Origin: Druceiella hillmani
Taxonomy: Eukaryota > Arthropoda > Insecta > Lepidoptera > Hepialidae
Direction: 5' to 3'
NCBI GenBank assembly: GCA_039881145.1
Contig: JAYKKI010000009.1
Coordinates: 13,657,001 to 13,721,000, forward strand
Length of the DNA: 64,000 nucleotides
Shown here: positions 1 to 11,351 of the stretch, piece after piece
Layout of the letters: every line of letters starts with the position of its first letter
Position numbering within the stretch: the first letter of the stretch is position 1
The notes under the pieces: generated by a model
Told to the model about the DNA's origin: nothing
Databases searched by the model: none
The model's input: the letters and a program-made list of their open reading frames with translations, nothing else
Made by a program: the position numbers and the translations under genes

Positions 1-64
1 CCTTTATTTATGTCCATTATCAAGTGCATATTTCGAAAAAATGCTACCTAATTTGGTCTGGTAA

Positions 65-275
65 TTTTTGCTTTAACGGACATGTAGATAGACAAGGAAA
101 AATAATGTTCCATTGGGAGAAAAGAAGGTTAGATTTAATGAGTGTATTATCTTAGGACATACAAATGGATTTTTCCTTTAACAGACATATAGATAGATAA
201 GGCAAATAACATTCCATTGGGAGAAAAGAAGGCTAACTTTAATGTATATATTATCTTAGGACAGCAAAATGGACT
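65..275 (+). repeat. Tandem direct duplication, ~106 bp period
   Basis: Two adjacent copies of a ~105 bp unit are visible, starting near 65 and near 171. Both run through a stretch reading gacat-tagatagac/taagg, then attgggagaaaagaagg, then attatcttaggaca, and end at aaatgga. The copies differ by scattered substitutions, so the duplication is not recent. No coding potential was seen in the unit. Confidence 0.85.
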
Positions 276-640
276 AAAATTCCAAAAAGTAATATTTACT
301 TCTATTTTGTCTCAAAAACGTGCCTGATACAAAATTGTCGAATAATATTCAATGTGTCAGTCACCCAATAAAATTTATGTAATTTTGTTGATAATAACTA
401 ACAACAAAAATACCTGAACAAATTTGTTAGAACAAAAGGCCAATTCTAAATTTTCGCTACAGTTACAACTGTGTTTTTATATTTCAGTTTGTATAAAGAC
501 ATTTTTTTAGTTTTCGCTTACTATGTTTAGTTTACATATTAAAATTATTTAGTATGTACCATGGAATCAAAACATACTGATAACTATTCATTCGACTACA
601 AAAAGCTCAGAGAATACAAGAGATGTATTATGAAATTTCC
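276..640. other. AT-rich stretch with no recognised feature
   Basis: Only short stop-rich frames occur here. No repeat similarity, RNA gene or coding signal was recognised. Confidence 0.5.
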
Positions 641-649
641 TTGTTAAAT

Positions 650-960
650 TAATTAAATGAATGCTCCGAGATTCAACACGAGCCAAACTACAGCGTCGCC
701 AAATGGTTTAAGTACATTTATGATTCCTTCACTGCATTTAAGTATAATAATGATAAAGTTTATTAAATTTGCAGTGAAAGTCGGAGAGGAAGTTGGCAAC
801 GACGCAGGTGGGGGCCGAAAGTATTATTAAAGTTTGTTATTAGAATGAGAATATGCTCGAATGGAGAGGTTAATAAATAAGACGTCAACAATAACCGACC
901 TTACATATAGCAAATATCCATTATACAACTAACAACCTGCACCTATGAATTATATATGTT
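650..960 (+). repeat. E module, copy 1 (diverged)
   Basis: This stretch shares an ordered set of motifs with 19,945-20,250, 25,560-25,920, 53,600-53,880 and 63,240-63,590. The motifs are a ttaaatgaa start, gagattcaaca-gagccaaactac, aagtttattaaat, cggaga/gacg, then gttattagaatgagaatatg and gaatggagaggttaataaat. It is one of the more diverged copies. It ends in a short TA-rich tract (about 945-970), as other copies do. Confidence 0.6.
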
Positions 961-969
961 ATATATATT

Positions 970-1630
970 TTTAAGACTGTTCACAACAATTACAATATTA
1001 ACTTAAACGATATGCAAAAATCCACATGTACCAACTTGATTTTCATGAAAGTTTTTATGTTTATAAGCAAGGACATATTTAAACTTGCACATATTATATT
1101 AATCAATGCTATAATTTGGCTTCCAGCTATTCTAATGAAGGTTTAGGAACATGACTGAAGATCTCAATTGATGTTTGCTTCTGCAATTTTTTAGCTTTTC
1201 TAAGTATTTTGAACATTTTGTAACAAACGTTCTGACACTAATCACTTTGAAAAGTAAATTTTTGTCAATGGTTCTAATCGTTTAATATTATAATTCATGT
1301 ATGTATATTATTTACAAAATCCTAAAATTTAAAACCCATTTTATTTAAATTGTTCATATGTACTTGCAATTCAATAATTTTGATTGATTTGACTAAATCG
1401 TCCAATTTCATTGTGTGAATTTTATTATGTAATGCATTCATGAGTAGCAAGTATATTCATGAGGACACTAACAATACGTATAATTCACAAAATATACACA
1501 ATATAGCAAATTAACAAATTGTGAAGGAAGATCACGGTCTGCGTATTATCCTCTAAACGACGTAGAAATATCGGACTAACTCAGGAAAACTTGCCACTTA
1601 ATTGAACATATTTTCTGTTCTGAATATAAA
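970..1630. other. AT-rich stretch with no recognised feature
   Basis: No gene was seen. The part from about 1,500 to 1,625 (tatcctctaaacgac) resembles 17,640-17,750 and 57,390-57,540, which also lie just before A modules, so it is probably the 5' part of the same macro-repeat. Confidence 0.45.
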
Positions 1631-1779
<149 letters not shown>

Positions 1780-1835
1780 CTTCATTTAAATTTGTTTCCT
1801 ACAATTCCACAAACTTAAAGCAAGCAACTGACAAA

Positions 1836-2065
1836 CGAGATACGACACTGTGCAACTTACAAAGTTTATTTGCAAAGGGTAATGACGCAACGCGGAACAT
1901 GATCAATTATTTGCTCCGCGGAGAGTAACAAATTTTTACAGCGGGATATACTCGATTGCAATATCGTGACAATTTGGTTAGGAGACGAAGAATACTTCAT
2001 ATATTTTACTAGTATTTGTCAAAATATTGAACCTGTTTAGATAAATTAAAGTACATTACCCAGCA
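1836..2065 (+). repeat. A module, copy 1
   Basis: The motif string is cgacactgtgcaac, aagtttatttgcaaaggg, atgacgcaac, ctccgcggagagtaacaaa, cagcgggatatactcgattgcaa, gtgacaatttggttaggaga and tattgaacc, ending near acattacccagcatt. It matches 17,838-18,045, 22,460-22,670 and 57,600-57,840 in the same orientation and order. Confidence 0.75.
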
Positions 2066-2069
2066 TTAA

Positions 2070-2300
2070 AACTGTTTTTTTTATAGTAAGAATAATTTAG
2101 AGAAGAAAACTAGAAAAGCTTTGCATAATGTATTAACAGGTCTGCAAAGGTCCTTTTAGTCGATTATATTAATCAATCATTTTTAAAAATATATTCATTC
2201 TGCGCACAGTTTCTATATATTTTTACTCCATGTTATTCGTGGTAATCGACTAATTTTATATCGTAAAATAACTGAATTAACGGGGAGTTGAAATTTTGGA
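2070..2300. other. AT-rich stretch with no recognised feature
   Basis: No coding or repeat signal was recognised between the A module and the satellite array. Confidence 0.45.
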
Positions 2301-2302
2301 AA

Positions 2303-2825
2303 GGGTCTGATTATAAGTTTTGGAGATGAACAATAGAACTCATTAAGGGATGTTAGTAAATAAAACGTGATTAAAGATATTTGCTGGCAGTAGTACTAGT
2401 TACTTTGCAAAATAGGTTTGCTGTCGACCAGGTCAGGGTCTGACAATGAGTTCTGGAGATGAGCAATGGAACTTCTTAACGGATGGCAGTAAATTAAATT
2501 GATTCAAGATATTTCTTACTGGTTGATGTCCGTTTGTAAAATAGTTACACCATCAACCATGTTAGAGTCTAATGATGCATTTTAGAAGTAAACAATAGAA
2601 CTATTTATTAAATATTAGTAAATTAAACATAAGTCAAGATATTTGATACTAGTAGTTTTACTTTACAAAATAACTGCACCATTGATCAGGTCAGTGTCTG
2701 ATGATGAGTTCCGAAGATGAATAATGCAACTCCTTAACGAATTGTAGTAAATTAATCGTGATTCAATATATTTGCTACTCGTTAGTTGTTACTTTAATCA
2801 TTACTTCGCAAAATATGTTATTGTA
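2303..2825 (+). repeat. Four-monomer ~130 bp satellite array
   Basis: Four head-to-tail monomers start near 2303, 2436, 2565 and 2694 (133, 129, 129 and ~131 bp). Each opens with a form of g(g/a)gtctgatgatgagtt, passes through aacaatagaact and agtaaattaa, then attcaagatatttg, then actttgcaaaata, and ends near accaggtca. Pairwise divergence looks like 20-30 percent, so this is an old short array. Three monomers carry a CTGATGA-like string, but no GAAA box follows at a suitable distance, so I do not call a ribozyme here. Confidence 0.9.
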
Positions 2826-3090
2826 CTTCGGTTATAGAGAACAGAACTCCTAAATGGCTAACAGCTGACCTCTGGCGGCTACTATTATCGCTTCTATATT
2901 GTGCGGTGTTGAAAACAAATTTAGACAATGAGGAAATTATCTGTATACTAGCTTTGGGTCGTGACTGAATAATTATACAATATTCTAAGAAAGAGAATAA
3001 TTCAATGTTAGAGTGTGATGATTCATATTTAAAAATTCGAAAAGAAAATATCTTTTCAAAAACCGATTACAAAACAAGGTGCTAAAATTA

Positions 3091-3320
3091 AAAAAATAAT
3101 TAACTCAAAATAGGTACTTGTTTATTTGCAATAAATTACTAAGTTATTTATTTATAACGGTCAATTAACTTAAGGAAATGCACAGTTCTATATTATACAT
3201 ATAAAAAATAATTAACTCAAAATAGGTTGTTTATTTGCAATAAATAACTAAGTTACTTAATTATTTATAACGGTCGATTAACTTAACAAAATGCACAATT
3301 TTATATTATAAATACGCCCT
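3091..3320 (+). repeat. Tandem direct duplication, ~112 bp period
   Basis: Unit 1 (3091-3202) and unit 2 (3203-3320) both read aaaaaataattaactcaaaa, then ttgtttatttgcaataaat, then tttataacggtc, then attaactta and aaatgcaca, ending tatattata. The two units are close to 90 percent identical by eye. Confidence 0.9.
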
Positions 3321-3730
3321 TTATGAATCTATTTCGTATTGTGAGTACATTAGAAGTTAAGGTTTGAAATTTACGTTATAAATTAAATTAAATTATTAAA
3401 ATTTTTAATTTGGTTGACGGTGCTGGCACAGACTTAAAAATCATTAATTTAGTTTTTATTGCGGATAATTAGGTACGTATTTTGAGTTAATAATTTTTTC
3501 AAAACACTGGATTATTTTACGTCGAAATTTCAGAATCCGGTGATTTATCTGAAAACGTCAGGGATTTAATTCAAATTGCAATCTGGCACCAATAAAAAAG
3601 TTGTTTATATATCATTGCACCAAATATTACAATATTTTCCGGATTGTGAAGAAAAACGTTCATTACTCACGAAAATATTCCTTGTTCAAACTTTAAATTT
3701 TGAAATAAAAACACCCACTGAATCGAAAAA

Positions 3731-3768
3731 AAGAGATTTTGAATATATTTTTATATTCAAAATCTCTT
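3731..3768. repeat. Perfect 17 bp inverted repeat, 4 nt loop
   Basis: The arms 3731-3747 and 3752-3768 are exact reverse complements around a TTTT loop (aagagattttgaatata and its complement). This is a stable hairpin in RNA or cruciform in DNA. Its function is unknown. It is flanked by AT-rich sequence, so a chance origin is possible but unlikely at this arm length. Confidence 0.85.
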
Positions 3769-3872
3769 TATATAATATATAAATATTTTTATAACTAAAA
3801 AAATATTGTAACAAAATAAAAAAAAATTTATTAAACCATATACCTTTATTAATATGACATTATAAATCATTT

Positions 3873-4277
3873 TTGAGCTGCAATAGGCGAAAAATATTAG
3901 TACTCTTTGATAAATTTCTTCAAGGTTTTTCCAATTCACCTTGTTCTCGAAGATATCAGGATAGTAACTTGATTTATGTGAGTATACCAAGTTTGGAGCC
4001 ACACTACCGGATACTACCCGAATTGCTTTGCAGTTATTTTAATACCCCCCAAAAGTCAACTAAATCAAGGGCTGGACGTGTTATTTTAGCATATGGTGCG
4101 ATAAAACCTGATTATAACCTATCACTAATTTCAAGTTTTACCTCCATAACGTTTTACGTTTATACAATTGCCATTAATATCATCAGTTTGATATTTTATT
4201 TACTCCCTCAGTTACTCATCCACCGACTGAGAGCTAAAAAAAATCGGCAGATAAATTGCAGAAAGAGAAAAGCGTAG
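3873..4277 (+). CDS. Unrecognised 134-codon ORF, doubtful
   Basis: An open frame of 134 codons runs from ATG 3873 to a stop at 4277. The predicted product has a basic N-terminus, a hydrophobic stretch around residues 88-115 rich in I, L, F and Y that could be a membrane segment, and a lysine/arginine-rich C-terminus. I recognise no domain. An opposite-strand frame (3757-4002) overlaps it, and nothing supports splicing or promoter signals. In DNA this AT-rich, a 134-codon frame can arise by chance, so I treat it as a low-confidence candidate only. Confidence 0.12.
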   Translation: MSCNRRKILVLFDKFLQGFSNSPCSRRYQDSNLIYVSIPSLEPHYRILPELLCSYFNTPQKSTKSRAGRVILAYGAIKPDYNLSLISSFTSITFYVYTIAINIISLIFYLLPQLLIHRLRAKKNRQINCRKRKA

Positions 4278-4279
4278 AA

Positions 4280-5450
4280 ATTGAAATTGAATCATTGTTT
4301 TATTACGGAAGTAGATTTATATCATCAAAAATGCCGATATAATTTGGATAGTTTTATCGACGGTTTTTGATCAAGTATTACGCAGCATACTTTCAGGTTT
4401 ATGTATGTGAGGAAAGCGATCAAAAATTTGTATTACCGATGTCTATATCTACATCATATTTCTAATAATTACTTTAAGGTCAGTAAGTAAATTATGGCAA
4501 CGGAGACCTTATTTCTATACACGTTTGAAATATTTGAGAATTAGGTACTAGGAGGCTGATTTGATAGTGATTTTGGTCACTATATAAAATATCCTTATTT
4601 TTCTGGAAATAACCTTAACTGGCATTATTTTCTTTACATACCGATAACAAATTATATAAGTGATAATTAAATTTTTCCATGAATTTGTCCATAAATTGGG
4701 ATCTATCAGAACTAAATTTAAGATAATAAATACAATTCACATCAACTGAATTAAATTCCCTATAGGTAGTATACGTTATAACCATATAAGATCCATAGAT
4801 CGATTAAATTCTTAGTTCAAAATGCAACTAAATTTTTTGTTCAAGAAGAGTTGTAGAATATCATATGAGGAGATTTGGCTTCGTTAACATTTTAATTCTT
4901 CTACCTCAATTTTTCTATAATTCCATTTCCACCGTTCCCATACTGTTCTGACTGATATCGATAGTATACAATTTTAGAGTAGTAAACAAGCGTACTTCAA
5001 ATTGCCATTTATATGTATATTTGTGCAGGTGCGTGACGCAAAAACTGCTAAACGGACTTTGATAAAGTTATGAATCCGGGAAATCAATGAGACCTAATTT
5101 TATAATAGTATCACTTTAGTGCGATGAAGAATAAATAAAATATTACTCGAAAATATCAGAGCATTGATATTTTAACACTGTTTTTGATTGGCTTCAAAAA
5201 ATGATGAGAGTAGTATGCTAACTCGCGCAATCAAAGTCGATCGGCACATAAATATAGTCACGTAGCCCCAGGCCAAAGCTAATTAAAAAACAAAATAAAA
5301 CAAACTCGGAGCGTAACCAAGTGCGACAAGTAGAATCTATTTGGATCCTGCTATACAATTTGCGGTCATTATATTGAATCACTGTCGTTCGTTCGTTTGT
5401 GCGGTTCAATAGACGCTTTGCTAGTGGTCTAACTGGTGTCTGAACTCTAA
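4280..5450. other. AT-rich stretch with no recognised feature
   Basis: No conserved domain was recognised in any frame. The 5218-5496 minus frame ends inside the following TA run and looks fortuitous. Confidence 0.45.
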
Positions 5451-5451
<1 letters not shown>

Positions 5452-5499
<48 letters not shown>

Positions 5500-5508
5500 T
5501 ATACTATA
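5452..5508. repeat. (TA)n microsatellite
   Basis: A TA run of about 55 bp with a single TACA interruption. Confidence 0.95.
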
Positions 5509-5509
5509 T

Positions 5510-6290
5510 TCTTAATATATGTTGTAATTTACACATTTTGAATATTCTAGCCGTTAGATGCATGTGAAAATTGTTGATAAATGTATACCATATAAATGTA
5601 ATTAAATTAGAATAAAAGTAGGTTTAAATTAAAATAAATCACTCACTACCTATGTACGTTGTTGCTTAGATATATCTACCGTGGTTTCAGCCGCCTCTTA
5701 AGAGATATATTATTCAAGTGACTAGTCTCTTGAGGATACATAAAATCATACAAACTGTTAACTATAACGGTAGGTAGATTCGTAACATTACAAATGTGTC
5801 AAATCAGTGATAGATTCGTGTTGTACTTGAAGGTGTACAATAAAGAGAAACCATATATTATTAATAAGCCATTCGTCATATGCAAAACACCTATCACACA
5901 ATAGGATAAATATCGTACGAATACAAAATTTTTTAGGAAAAGTAAATGTTAAAATATAGTGTAACTATTTTCTTACATGGTGATAAAATTTTTGAATCGG
6001 ACTTAATGATCCTTAATAGCCTTTGCTACGATGGTTTTTTTATGTGTATGTTGAAATATTATGATGTGAGTTTAGTGCTGTCATCTCTGTTTTTAGTGTG
6101 TATCTTTTTTCTGTAACAAAACAGACAGTTCATACTTTGACACCAACTCCCTCATAAATCTTCAAAACTTTCTCGTTTTTAAAAATTGTTTTGGACTATT
6201 TCGAGTGTTAAAGACTGTTTTAAGATACGAATAAAATATGTCGTGACGTATTATTGTATTTCCCCAATATATTCGTTTAGTTATTAACCA
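5510..6290. other. AT-rich stretch; possible 5' remnant of a copia
   Basis: It lies immediately upstream of the decayed copia gag start at 6296, so a 5' LTR would be expected here. I could not find a matching 3' LTR downstream, and no boundary can be assigned. Confidence 0.3.
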
Positions 6291-6295
6291 TTATA

Positions 6296-8440
6296 ATGAC
6301 TACTAACTATGTTGTTAAAGCGCTTAAGGTAAAGGGGAGCAACAATTTCTGAGTGGTGTTTCGCGGCAGAGAATTTTATAATCCTCGAAGACTTGAAAAA
6401 TTATATGAACCCATAAAAATGGAAGGATGTAAGAATTGCAGATGACAAAAAAACCAAAGCAAAATTGATTACGACAATTTTTATACGTAGACATAAAAAA
6501 ATGTAAAATCGTCAAAGAAATTGAGAGAAAAGCCGAAAAAATTACTTAACGACAATTCTTTTTCGCGAAGTACAATCTGAAGAATTTAATTTTAATTCGC
6601 CAAGAAAATTGCAGCCTGATGACGTTACATGACGCATATTATTGATACGGAATAGAACTTAAATGGAACGGGATTCGAAAATAATGATCAGTAGATGGGG
6701 TCGTTACTGATAGCGGGATTACCTGACCAATTCTCTCCTATGATTATGGCTGTTCAGCATTTCAGGATTTCTATAATGGCAAATACCATCAAATTTTCAG
6801 GATACAACACGAAAAATAAGTTAGTAACTAACACTAGAGATAAGTTGTTCAGGATACAACGCGAAGAATAAGTCAGTAACCACAGTATTATTGGTCAACG
6901 TGATATAAAAGTTAAACCTGCCTATCCAAGCATATTTGGCTGCATTATTAATGTCAGAAGTAACATGGCATCGCAGATTACGAGATATCCATAAAAACTA
7001 CTTGAATCATATGAAGAATGCTGTATTGGCTAGGTTGGTACTTTGATGAAAAAGTGCGTAGAAGTAAATCTTAATCTACTTGAAGTTGCGGACGCAAGCA
7101 TTGTCGCTTACCATTTAAGAGCACTGGCCAGAGAAACAGTTACTTGCTAGATATAGTGCACGCAGACTTTGTAAGCCTATAAATAATTTACCTATAGAAG
7201 GCTCAGGATATTTCTTGTTGTTTGTCGACAATCATAGACGCGTGGTCTTTATTTTTTTTCTGAAACACATAAACGAGTCTTTGATGTGTTTCAAGGTATT
7301 CACAGCTCAGGCATAAAATAAATCAAAGTATTAAGAAGTGATGATGGGATCTACAAAAAAAATTACAATTACCTGAATAGTGCTGGTCTGGTCCATCAGA
7401 AGCCAATTCTTGTACCCTGTAACAGAATGGACTGTGTTAGCAAGTCAACCGTACAATCGCTGAAACGGTAAGATGTGTACTCTTCAATGCAAACTTAGAC
7501 GAAGAGTTCTGGGATGAGGTCACCAATACACAAATGTAGTTGCAGAATCTAATTGAAACAGCGACATTGAGTAATAACACTCCATATGAGTTACGTACAT
7601 GTTTAAAACCGGATATTAGCCATATCAGAACATTTGGTAGCACTATGATGGTCCATGCAATTAAATAAAAGTGAAAGAAATGGAACAAGAAGTCAGTAAA
7701 ATGTATTCTCATCGAATATACCGAAAATGTAAAAGGATATAAGATTTATAAACCAGAAAGGAGCAATGTATCGACTAGTAGAAATGTAATTATAAATGAG
7801 CAGGAATCAAAATCTGAATGTCCAATTGAAGTGCAAGGTTAGAATATTGATTCAACGAGGGGTGATACCAAGCCTTAAAGAACCAGATATAAAAACAATT
7901 TCATGATACCCTTCGCGACCATGATGAGATATGTATTATCAGTCATTATAAGGATGCAGAAAGCACATAGTACAGATTTGAACGCAGAAGTAGAAAGACA
8001 AGAGATTTGGTTTATTAAACTTGTTTGTAGGAGTGAAACCTATGATGATGCGGTTGGTTTGTCTTTGCATAAAGCTTTCAATTGACCTGAAAAGGGGCAG
8101 TGGGATCGGGTTATAAGTGAAAAGTTACAGCGTTTAAAAGAAAATAATGTCTAAGAGTTGTATAATAGGTCACACGACAGTAAAATTATGCAATACAAGT
8201 GGGTGCTTCGTATGAAATGTGATACTGAAAATAAAGTCCACTTTCGTGAGTTTAGAGACAAAAGGTTTTTTGCAAGCCAAAGGTGTGGATTTTACAGACA
8301 CCCTTTCTCTCGTAGTGACATATAAAAACTTTGATATAGTTATTGGCACTGTTAGTTCAACTAAGTTTTTTTGAAAAGCCCAATGGTAACATAGAAATTT
8401 CAGTACGAAAGGAATTTTGCCAGCTTGTTGTCCTAGTGGC
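6296..8440 (+). pseudogene. Decayed Ty1/copia gag-pol (copy 2)
   Basis: Mental translation with many frame changes recovers a copia polyprotein in the right order. The gag start at 6296 begins MTTNYV, the same opening residues as the intact copia at 41,262. A WHRRL integrase zinc-finger motif lies near 6,970. An integrase stretch near 7,330-7,430 resembles RSDDG and HQKP. A conserved connector near 7,570-7,660 reads TPYELR then KPDISHIRTFGS. The reverse transcriptase start near 8,190-8,300 reads KWVLR, then a VDFTDT-like string. Stops and frameshifts occur throughout, and RNase H and both LTRs were not found. It is a non-functional relic of a family related to, but clearly diverged from, the copy at 37-41 kb. 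Confidence 0.85.
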
Positions 8441-8449
8441 AAATAAAAC

Positions 8450-8840
8450 GATATTTGCACTAATCTATCAGATCAATATAATTTTGACACAAGTATATTG
8501 TAACTCTACCGTTTTAATATTCTAATATTTTTTTGAATTACGTAAACTATAGATATTATTTTAAATCAATTTTATTGAAATTAGAATTTGTTTATATTTC
8601 TATTATTATATACTTACATACACAAACATTTTGCATAAAAATTAGGTTATACTTTTTCTTCTCTAAACCAATGCAAGCTGACTATATCTGGTAGTAAAAT
8701 TTAATTATACCTGGTACTTTTCTTTTAAAAAAAAAATTATATTTTTCTTGAATAACTAAGCGTTCATAAACAAGCATATTGCGGATGCTCCTAATCGCAG
8801 TGAACATCCTTCAAATATAAGTACGATTAATAACATTGTG
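8450..8840. other. AT-rich stretch with no recognised feature
   Basis: This stretch may contain the untranslated 3' end of the preceding copia relic. No RNase H motif or LTR was recognised. Confidence 0.4.
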
Positions 8841-8849
8841 CAGATTTTA

Positions 8850-9065
8850 CGCACAATTTAATATTAGTAGATACTGATAAATTCATATCACGCAACAGAG
8901 GACGTTGTAAATCAGCTCCAGGACTGACGTGTAACTTAATCGTAGAGCGCAATCGATTGTAAACTTTCTATAATCTTGTTAGCAGATTTTGAAAACTTCT
9001 GAGGCATCACTAAATTTCTATAGTTTTGTAAGATGTTGGTTTCATAGTTTGTATCCCTAACAATT
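8850..9065 (+). repeat. B module (diverged A), copy 1
   Basis: It shares taacattgtgcagattttac, then tttaatatta, then gata-attcatatcacgc and cttgttagcagatt with 51,285-51,480. Both resemble the A modules in spacing and in the cttgttag-aga block. Confidence 0.55.
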
Positions 9066-9069
9066 TCCA

Positions 9070-9789
9070 AACGCAGGCGTCATGTGATATAAATATTATT
9101 ACTTTATACCCGCAAATTTAACCCACACGTTACATGTTACATGCAGATTTGGAAAAAAATAGCGAAAATTTCAAAATTCTCTGAATATGAACGTTTTAAG
9201 AAACAAAATAAATTTTCGCCTTCTTCTGTATACGTGAAAACAGTAAGATATGATAGTTTGTTTAAATGCCATCTAATTATATCATTATAGGGAAAACGAA
9301 GGTGACCATTTTGGTGAAATTATTTCTAAAATTGATCTTAAATATTAAACTTATTGCTTTCTTTCCGTTTCAATATGACGAAACAACAAATTAATATCAT
9401 CATTGTATCTATTGTTCTGAAAATTCCTTTTCTCTGTCCGTTAATAAAATAACGTTAAGAACATTATAAATAACTCCTATAAACAGATATAAACAACACT
9501 AAAATTAAATTAAATATGTCAACAATACTTATACTTTATTTTAAAACTTAACTCGGAAAAAAGTTGAAAATTATTAAAAGTTGAAAATTGGCAACAAATT
9601 GACAATCGAATATCACAACCGAAACTACTTTATAATTATATTGGAGTTAAATTATAAAATAACTTTAAAGTTAACACCTGAGAAAATTATTAGAAATCAT
9701 TCTATAATTCTCTAATATTAACCTAATTTAATATCTCCGTTTTCTATATAATATGTTAATAGTACTATATATATGTGTGTATATAATAA

Positions 9790-9792
<3 letters not shown>
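9070..9792. other. AT-rich stretch with no recognised gene
   Basis: Fragments such as aaaatttcaaaattctctgaa near 9,165 resemble the duplicated block at 51,530-52,340. No coding signal was seen. Confidence 0.4.

Positions 9793-9859
<67 letters not shown>
9793..9859. repeat. (TA)n microsatellite
   Basis: A pure TA run of about 65 bp, producing artefactual YIYI reading frames on both strands. Confidence 0.97.
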
Positions 9860-10034
9860 GCCTTTCGATGATACAATCGTAATGCATACATCACTCTCAA
9901 CAAACGTCCATCTCCGACGTAACGAAATTAATGAATTCCTATTTCATATTAAGTACGTACATATCGCCATTGCCCAAACCTGCAGTTATCATTTTTTAAT
10001 GGCCATAATGCGTAATATAAGAAAATATTAAAAA

Positions 10035-10290
10035 CCTAATGATAATCACTTCGTGTGTGGTGGAGGTGCCTGCCCAATAAGATAGCGAAACTTTACCAAT
10101 CCTCGGCGGGAAGTGTCCAGGGCAACCAACGAACTACACTTAGCGACAACAACTTTAAACAACATTTCATCGACTTCGAGTTGGATTAGCAAGGATGCAG
10201 TGTACTGATGTAGATGCGGTCAGGATGTGCGGTTTCTAACAAGTAGTCTATTGTTTAAAGTACGCTTGAAGTTTGGTAATAAGGAATTTC
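10035..10290 (+). repeat. E-related module, 5' part
   Basis: The stretch with gcctgcccaataagatagcga, then gaactacacttagcgacaac, then aactttaaacaacat resembles 22,980-23,070 (gaattacgcttagcgattac and aactttacgctagat). It is placed in the macro-repeat as an E-like block. Confidence 0.5.
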
Positions 10291-10301
10291 ACAATTAAAT
10301 G

Positions 10302-10534
10302 AACAAAAATATTATCGCAATTAAATTAAACTCAGTGATGTAGTATTATTTCTATTTTATTTAAATTCTTTGCCACGACCTCGGTTTCGTTGTACTCTAA
10401 GATCTTCAGATGGGCAATTAGCAAATAACCTAAAGATGTAATACAACGAATCTCAGGTCGTTCTAAAGAATTTAAATGAAGTAGAAATAATACTACATCA
10501 CTGAGTTTCATTTAATTGTGATAATATTTTTGTT
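10302..10534. mobile_element. Palindromic hammerhead element, copy 4 (diverged subfamily)
   Basis: This is an inverted repeat of about 110 bp arms meeting near 10,420. The left arm starts aacaaaaatattatc and the right arm ends with its reverse complement. The internal sequence (tagtattatttct, ccacgacct, ttcgttgta, cttcag) identifies it as the same family as 12,837, 28,866 and 63,606. It differs by substitutions present in both arms (ctcagtgatg for ctacgtgatg, and atttaaattcttt for taatttcttt). The ends differ from the other copies and extend further. No convincing target duplication was found. Decay in the centre and in the right arm indicates an older insertion. Confidence 0.85.
10373..10413 (-). 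ncRNA. Hammerhead ribozyme-like motif, minus strand
   Basis: Read on the minus strand, the motif has CUGAAGA, then a 14-nt stem II region, then GAAA, CC-GA-GG, then UC and GUGG. Stem I would pair CCAU with GUGG (one U-G pair). The catalytic core boxes and the GUC cleavage triplet survive in this diverged copy although stem II is damaged. The plus-strand counterpart in the right arm has lost the core (CUAAAGA and GAAU). It is called by comparison with the known hammerhead consensus. No folding was run. Confidence 0.6.
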
Positions 10535-10734
10535 TCTAACAACCTCAATTAAACTTTTTTTAAATAAGACGCATTCTAGATATTGGACAAAGCTACTGTG
10601 GTTATATTTAGGCTCGTACAGTAGAAATCCCAACATTTTTAGTTACTAATTACATGCAATAAAAAAAATTACATGGCAAATAACTATGGGTCATAAAATA
10701 TTGCGAACCGTATATTCGACCGCGAGAAGCTCTG

Positions 10735-10903
10735 AGCAAATGTTGGAACAGATTTACTATATTAAATGAAGAAAAAGTAGGCGATTGACATTCAAAACAA
10801 ACCATACTACATTTGGCGTAAGTTTATTCATTGCGTTATGTTTGCTATAATATCGCGAATAGGCTCAGGAAAGTTATTAGCAGAACGCAGGTTGTGGCTA
10901 AAA

Positions 10904-10905
<2 letters not shown>
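10735..10905 (+). repeat. E module, copy 2 (short)
   Basis: It contains attaaatgaagaaaaagtagg, then cattcaaaacaaaccatacta, then gcgtaagtttat, then atcgcgaataggctcaggaaagttatta. The same order occurs at 19,945-20,200. It runs directly into the following TA run. Confidence 0.55.

Positions 10906-10973
<68 letters not shown>
10906..10973. repeat. (TA)n microsatellite
   Basis: A pure TA run of about 68 bp directly after the E module. Confidence 0.97.
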
Positions 10974-10979
<6 letters not shown>

Positions 10980-11059
10980 ATCTTTCTTTTCCTTTTTTGC
11001 ATTCATCAACAGTGTCCGTGGAAGCTCGCATTTATACATATTAAACTTAGCAATACGCT

Positions 11060-11092
11060 AATCATCATCATCATCATATCATACCATCATAT
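11060..11092. repeat. Short (ATC)n microsatellite
   Basis: Five consecutive ATC units followed by imperfect ones (atcataccatcat). Confidence 0.85.
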
Positions 11093-11351
11093 ATATTAAT
11101 ACGCTAAGGTTAAGATGTTACTCTCCCTTTTTAGCAAAAACCACACAACTAATCCACATAAATTATATATCATTTTATAGATAATTGCTTGCTCTACCGG
11201 CATCCACAACTAAAAAAATTATTATTGCTATTGTTTTAGCAAATTAATTAATTATTAAAATTATATACACAAAACAGCAATGCTGCCATCTAACGGCTCA
11301 ACGTCAATATGATTGACGGTCGGTAAAATTTTTGTTTAATTTCAAATCCAC

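Noticed and set aside
2694..2825. CTGATGA strings in the ~130 bp satellite as a hammerhead motif
   Set aside because: No GAAA box follows at stem II distance and no NUH triplet with pairing stems was found.
11060..11092. CRISPR-like or regulatory meaning of the ATC repeats
   Set aside because: It is a plain microsatellite in eukaryotic DNA.
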